Assembly: GCA_022451965.1 (NCBI GenBank)
Contig: JAKUNJ010000002.1
Span: forward strand, 1 to 36,286
Source: Dehalococcoidia bacterium
GTDB lineage: Bacteria > Chloroflexota > Dehalococcoidia > Lucifugimonadales > Lucifugimonadaceae
Direction: 5' to 3'
Length of the DNA stretch: 36,286 bases
Translations under genes and position numbers: made by a program
Part shown: positions 32,875 to 36,286 of the stretch, piece after piece
Numbering within the stretch: the first letter of the stretch is position 1
Layout of the letters: every line of letters begins with the position of its first letter
The notes under the pieces: generated by a model
What the model saw: the letters and a program-made list of their open reading frames with translations, nothing else
Databases searched by the model: none
Told to the model about the DNA's origin: nothing

Positions 32875-35826
32875 ATGGTTATCTCTAGTTTAAAAAAAAT
32901 TATAGCTGCAAATTTAATTTTAGTATTTTTTCTATTTTCAGGAATAAATACACAAAATAATATTTCAGCTCAAATGCCTTCTTCTGGAGGAGATTTTTTA
33001 TTTGAAGAATCAGAGTGTAGAAATAATCCTGGTACAGGTGAAGTCTTCTGTGAATTAACTCTTGATACAAGTATGCAAATAATGACGCAGACTGTAGCGC
33101 CTAAAGAATACTATGAAGGTCAAGGAGTTTGGTTTCAAGGATGTAGAATTCCAGGTCAAGATCATAATACTCATGATTCTGCTTGGATTGAAAGACACTA
33201 CACTGCTGAAGCTGGATCTATTGGTACTTGGGGAGAAAGTGTTACTAACTTCTATAATTTGGATCCATCTGCAAAAGTTACTCATGTTTTATTTAGAGGA
33301 AATGTACCTCAAGAGCCTGATAGACAAAGAATTAGGTGTCAATATCAATTTTTTACAGTAGATTCCCCTTTAGTACAACCTGGTCAGCCTTACCATAATC
33401 CTCAATGGGAAGCAGATCAAGAAACACAAAGAATGTATGAAGAGGCAGACAGAATTAGAAGAGAAGCTGAAAGAGCAAGAGCTGAAGAAGAGCTTCTTCG
33501 TGCTAAACAACAGGCAGAACTTGATCTTCAAAGACAAGAAGAAGAAAGAAAAAGAAATGAACAGGATCAGGGCGGATTTCAAGATTTATTTGGACAAGGA
33601 CCTGTTGGAAATATATTTAGTAACTCATTTCAACCTCCTGATGATTTACCACTAGGTCCTTACATAAATTTAACTGAAATTCCCTCTGATGCAAGCGAAG
33701 TTGTAACAGATTGTGTCGCTAATTTTATATCTTCAGAAACAGGAATGAGTTACGAGCAAGCATATATGGATTTTGCTTATACACTTGGTGTAAGATGGCT
33801 ACAAGATCCAGATTTTTATTACCACGCAGTAGTAGATTGTATGCATTTGAGTTACGATAAGCTTCTCAGCGGAGCTTGGGGAATTGATGGAGATTATTTC
33901 ACAGAAAATCCTCCTCTAGGAGACTTAGATAATCTTATAGATAACTGCATAGTCCCTCATCTATCAAATGCTTTAAATATTCCTAGAGAAATCATTTTAG
34001 ATGATATCGAAATTGTCCAAAGTGGTAAAAGATCAGTAACAAGAGAGGAAATGTTGGCTGCCTACGATTGTTGGATAACTCATGATGGCAGATATAATAA
34101 TAACTTTCAAGAACCCCCTCAAAATGGTGGTGGTTATGAGACCTTAGATATAGGATTGCTATTTGAGACTATTTATGGAGGTGAAGAAATACCTGGTCAA
34201 AACTGTATGCTTAATTCACTAAGTTCCATACATTTTGATTTAGGTTTCTCGCACTCCATAGTAGACAGTTTAGTTGACTTTGCCGTTGGCCGAACTGATG
34301 ATTGGCGTATGTATGAAGATCGTCTAAGTGATGAGCATCAAAATTATGTAATAAACACTGTTATTGGATGTAACCAAGAATTAGACTGGCTTAGAGACTA
34401 TCAAGCTTCACTTACTGAAGGTCCTAATCTTGAAGCTGTATTTGCTAGGTTAGTTCAACCAGAATTTAGAGATTGTATTATTGGAAAATTTGAAGACTAT
34501 GGTGATATAGAGGAAAGTTGGGGTAATGAATTATATGACAGGATGCTAAAAGGATTTGTTGAAGCTCAAGATCCAACAGAATATACTAACAGGCCTCTTG
34601 GTGAACAACAATATAATTCAATAGTTGATTGTGCAGTTGAGTTTGAAGTTGATCCAGAAACTCTAACATATGTCCCTGCATACCTAAGCCAGTACACACA
34701 CTTTATTGAAGAGGTCGAATTTTCGTGGTCTAGAGGACTTGATGCAGAAGATAAATATGACAGGCTTGTTGAATGTATAGCCGATGGGTTTGAAAACTCA
34801 GGTTATGGAGATGATTTAGTAAGAAAAGCTGAAGAATCTGCTGATACCATGATGTGGAATGTATTTTATAGTGGCTTAGGCGTTAATTCCCAAAAACCAT
34901 TAGGAAGAGATTTTACTGGTATTGAATTAGATACTGTTTTTGATTGTTTGGAACAAAAGCAAGAATTTGAATGGATCGATAATTTTTATAATAGTAATTA
35001 TGATTATGAACCTCTTTTTGAAAGTGATTTATTTAGCCAATCTAATGTAGATTATCAATCTTCTGCTGCTGATTTTAGGCAGACTATATCAAGTAACACT
35101 TCTGGACAAGCAAATTCTAATATGGTATCTGGATCTCAAATTCTAGGAGAACCTTTAGAAATGGAAAGGCTAGAAGCAGTTAATTTAGCTAGAGGAGCAT
35201 CTGCTGAAGATTGTATGGTAGCAAACCTTGCAAGAGAAAAAGGCGAAACTGAAAACTATATCAGATCTTCCTATATAGCTAATTTAATTTGGGAACCTAC
35301 TCAAAGACCTTCAAAAAATGAAAGAGAGGCTCTTGAAAATTGTGAGTCTCAAATCAGATCTTCGACTAATGGATTAGGTGGATTAGAATTATTATTACGG
35401 TTTGGTTCTTACGGTGATCCTGATTATCTATCTGAACCTTCAGATACCCAAAGAGCATGTATGGTGAATGAGTACAAAAATGACTTTGGTTATATGATTG
35501 AAAGTTATGGAGGAAACCCAACAGAAAGTGCTGCAAAAGCTATTTCAGAAATATCATTGCCCGGAACTTATAATGGTTATCATCCAATTTTAGGAGATGT
35601 TCCTAACGTAAGACCTCCCTCATCCAAAGAACTTAATGCAATATCTAACTGTAGAGTTGAAGATTTATTTATTTATGAAGGAAGTAGACTCAGGAAGCTT
35701 ATACCTGGAGTTAATACAGCCGATCTTCCTATAGGAGAGCTTATAAATAATCCTTCAAATCTAGCTATTATGGGTATATTAATAACACTGTTCTTTTCAG
35801 TACTACAAATGGTGAGAGGTAAATAA
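32875..35826 (+). CDS. Large secreted, membrane-anchored cysteine-pair repeat protein (copy 2)
   Basis: A 983-aa paralogue of the 986-aa protein, with the same plan: signal peptide (about 6-32), N-terminal domain with C48, C59, C90 and C155, coiled coil (about 180-230), seven cysteine pairs (280/322, 358/399, 444/499, 534/586, 634/691, 780/823, 862/926) and a C-terminal helix (about 962-980) plus VRGK tail. It lacks the Gly/Met-rich stretch after the signal. Pair spacings are almost the same in both copies (41-43, 52-57, 64-65 residues), and no cysteine is unmatched. Linkers and segments 3-5 are the most divergent. No ribosome site is evident. Function unknown; disulfide-stabilised surface structure is an inference. 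Confidence 0.88.
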   Translation: MVISSLKKIIAANLILVFFLFSGINTQNNISAQMPSSGGDFLFEESECRNNPGTGEVFCELTLDTSMQIMTQTVAPKEYYEGQGVWFQGCRIPGQDHNTHDSAWIERHYTAEAGSIGTWGESVTNFYNLDPSAKVTHVLFRGNVPQEPDRQRIRCQYQFFTVDSPLVQPGQPYHNPQWEADQETQRMYEEADRIRREAERARAEEELLRAKQQAELDLQRQEEERKRNEQDQGGFQDLFGQGPVGNIFSNSFQPPDDLPLGPYINLTEIPSDASEVVTDCVANFISSETGMSYEQAYMDFAYTLGVRWLQDPDFYYHAVVDCMHLSYDKLLSGAWGIDGDYFTENPPLGDLDNLIDNCIVPHLSNALNIPREIILDDIEIVQSGKRSVTREEMLAAYDCWITHDGRYNNNFQEPPQNGGGYETLDIGLLFETIYGGEEIPGQNCMLNSLSSIHFDLGFSHSIVDSLVDFAVGRTDDWRMYEDRLSDEHQNYVINTVIGCNQELDWLRDYQASLTEGPNLEAVFARLVQPEFRDCIIGKFEDYGDIEESWGNELYDRMLKGFVEAQDPTEYTNRPLGEQQYNSIVDCAVEFEVDPETLTYVPAYLSQYTHFIEEVEFSWSRGLDAEDKYDRLVECIADGFENSGYGDDLVRKAEESADTMMWNVFYSGLGVNSQKPLGRDFTGIELDTVFDCLEQKQEFEWIDNFYNSNYDYEPLFESDLFSQSNVDYQSSAADFRQTISSNTSGQANSNMVSGSQILGEPLEMERLEAVNLARGASAEDCMVANLAREKGETENYIRSSYIANLIWEPTQRPSKNEREALENCESQIRSSTNGLGGLELLLRFGSYGDPDYLSEPSDTQRACMVNEYKNDFGYMIESYGGNPTESAAKAISEISLPGTYNGYHPILGDVPNVRPPSSKELNAISNCRVEDLFIYEGSRLRKLIPGVNTADLPIGELINNPSNLAIMGILITLFFSVLQMVRGK

Positions 35827-36286
35827 TGACTACTACTAGAGTTCCTACAGGAATAAATTTGATTTTCAGAGTGATATCGAGAATGATGGTTGCTCTACTA
35901 GTTTCTCTTCCAATAATTGGACTAGGTATAGCATTGATTATTTACTCTCAAACCGATGGTAGTGTACCAATTTGGACAGGATTTGCAGCTTTAATCTCTG
36001 GATTTCTATTATTGATTCTTGGTTTTTATATGACAGCAGTTGGAGCATTTCCAAAGCCTACTTTAGGTCAAGGAGAAGAAGTTCAAATTGAAAGACATCC
36101 TACTATGAAACCTGCATATGCAAGGATAATAGTTGCGTTACCATTATTTTTCATTAGTGCAGTATTATACGTCGCAACTGATTTCGCTTATATTTTCCCA
36201 TTTATCACTTTCATAATTGGATCTTGGTTATTTTTCAAAGGAACTATGAGATATTACAGAAATCTTCATATAACTTATATTGTTAC
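35826..36286 (+). CDS. Bacterial PH-domain membrane protein, copy 2 (3' end outside window)
   Basis: The first 153 codons of a close paralogue of the protein at 31152-31853. The translation MTTTRVPTGINLIFRVISRM and the four-helix region are nearly the same, with a few substitutions (for example VSTDF to VATDF, RYFRN to RYYRN). The window ends in TYIV just as the PH domain begins. It overlaps the large gene's stop by one base (TAATG), as in copy 1. Confidence 0.9.
   Translation, partial: MTTTRVPTGINLIFRVISRMMVALLVSLPIIGLGIALIIYSQTDGSVPIWTGFAALISGFLLLILGFYMTAVGAFPKPTLGQGEEVQIERHPTMKPAYARIIVALPLFFISAVLYVATDFAYIFPFITFIIGSWLFFKGTMRYYRNLHITYIV

Larger units (their letters stand above)
32875..36286 (+). 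repeat. Tandem locus duplication, unit 2 (cut by the window edge)
   Basis: Second copy of the large gene plus PH gene. The last 60 or so bases of the large gene and the first bases of the PH gene are nearly identical to unit 1. The upstream regions of the two copies do not match, so each has its own control sequence. Confidence 0.9.

Overview
The window is a compact, roughly 30% GC bacterial segment. It is almost fully coding, with no gene-free stretch above about 180 bases. It carries bacterial rpsB, four tRNAs with encoded CCA ends, Shine-Dalgarno sites on some genes and ATG/GTG/TTG starts. Low GC, very short spacers, a fused 2-oxoacid:ferredoxin oxidoreductase KorA, System I cytochrome c maturation, DUF1800/DUF1501 proteins and an SDR/MaoC cluster together suggest a streamlined uncultured bacterium. 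A marine Chloroflexota (SAR202-like) lineage is one plausible home, but this is inference: no rRNA or decisive marker is present.

Layout. 1-928 (-): ribosomal protein S2 with a repetitive C-terminal tail that runs off the left edge. 1045-1923 (-): a CcdA-type thiol transporter. 2053-2262 (+): a stand-alone LuxR-type HTH. 2259-3026 (-): an FAH-family hydrolase. 3129-6064 (+): the cytochrome c maturation operon ccmA-ccmB-ccmC-(CcmD-like fusion)-ccmE, whose CcmE has the cysteine-type CXXXY haem motif. 6061-8642 (-): KorB and KorA. 8816-9830 (+): Nudix hydrolase and GNAT. 9805-16063 (-): a long operon with a tandem-SDR protein, two MaoC/HadAB-like half-dehydratases, a small membrane protein, a UvrD/PcrA helicase and a DRTGG-domain P-loop protein. 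16166-16240: tRNA-Phe. 16299-19750 (+): DUF1800, DUF1501 and NHL proteins. 19747-22114 (-): peroxiredoxin, HIT protein and a 5S/PycB-like carboxyltransferase. 22243-25185: tRNA-Gly(GCC), a HisN-like phosphatase, an MFS transporter, a DCC-family protein (-), tRNA-Leu(CAA) and tRNA-Gly(TCC). 25363-27396 (+): zinc alcohol dehydrogenase and NudC. 27393-28022 (-): CvpA-like membrane protein.

28192-36286 (+) is the most unusual part. A large secreted, membrane-anchored protein of 986 aa is translationally coupled to a bacterial-PH-domain membrane protein. Next come a coiled-coil membrane protein and a cupin, and then the first two genes occur again (983 aa plus a PH gene cut by the window edge). 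The two large proteins share an N-terminal four-cysteine domain, a charged coiled coil, seven consecutive cysteine-pair segments and a C-terminal membrane anchor. All 18 cysteines are conserved between the copies. I do not recognise this family and regard it as the best candidate for an undescribed system.

Genome-wide style: six convergent gene pairs occur, and five of them interlock by exactly four bases (TTAA or CTAA) so that the two stop codons overlap. No GC-rich hairpin plus T-run terminator was seen anywhere.
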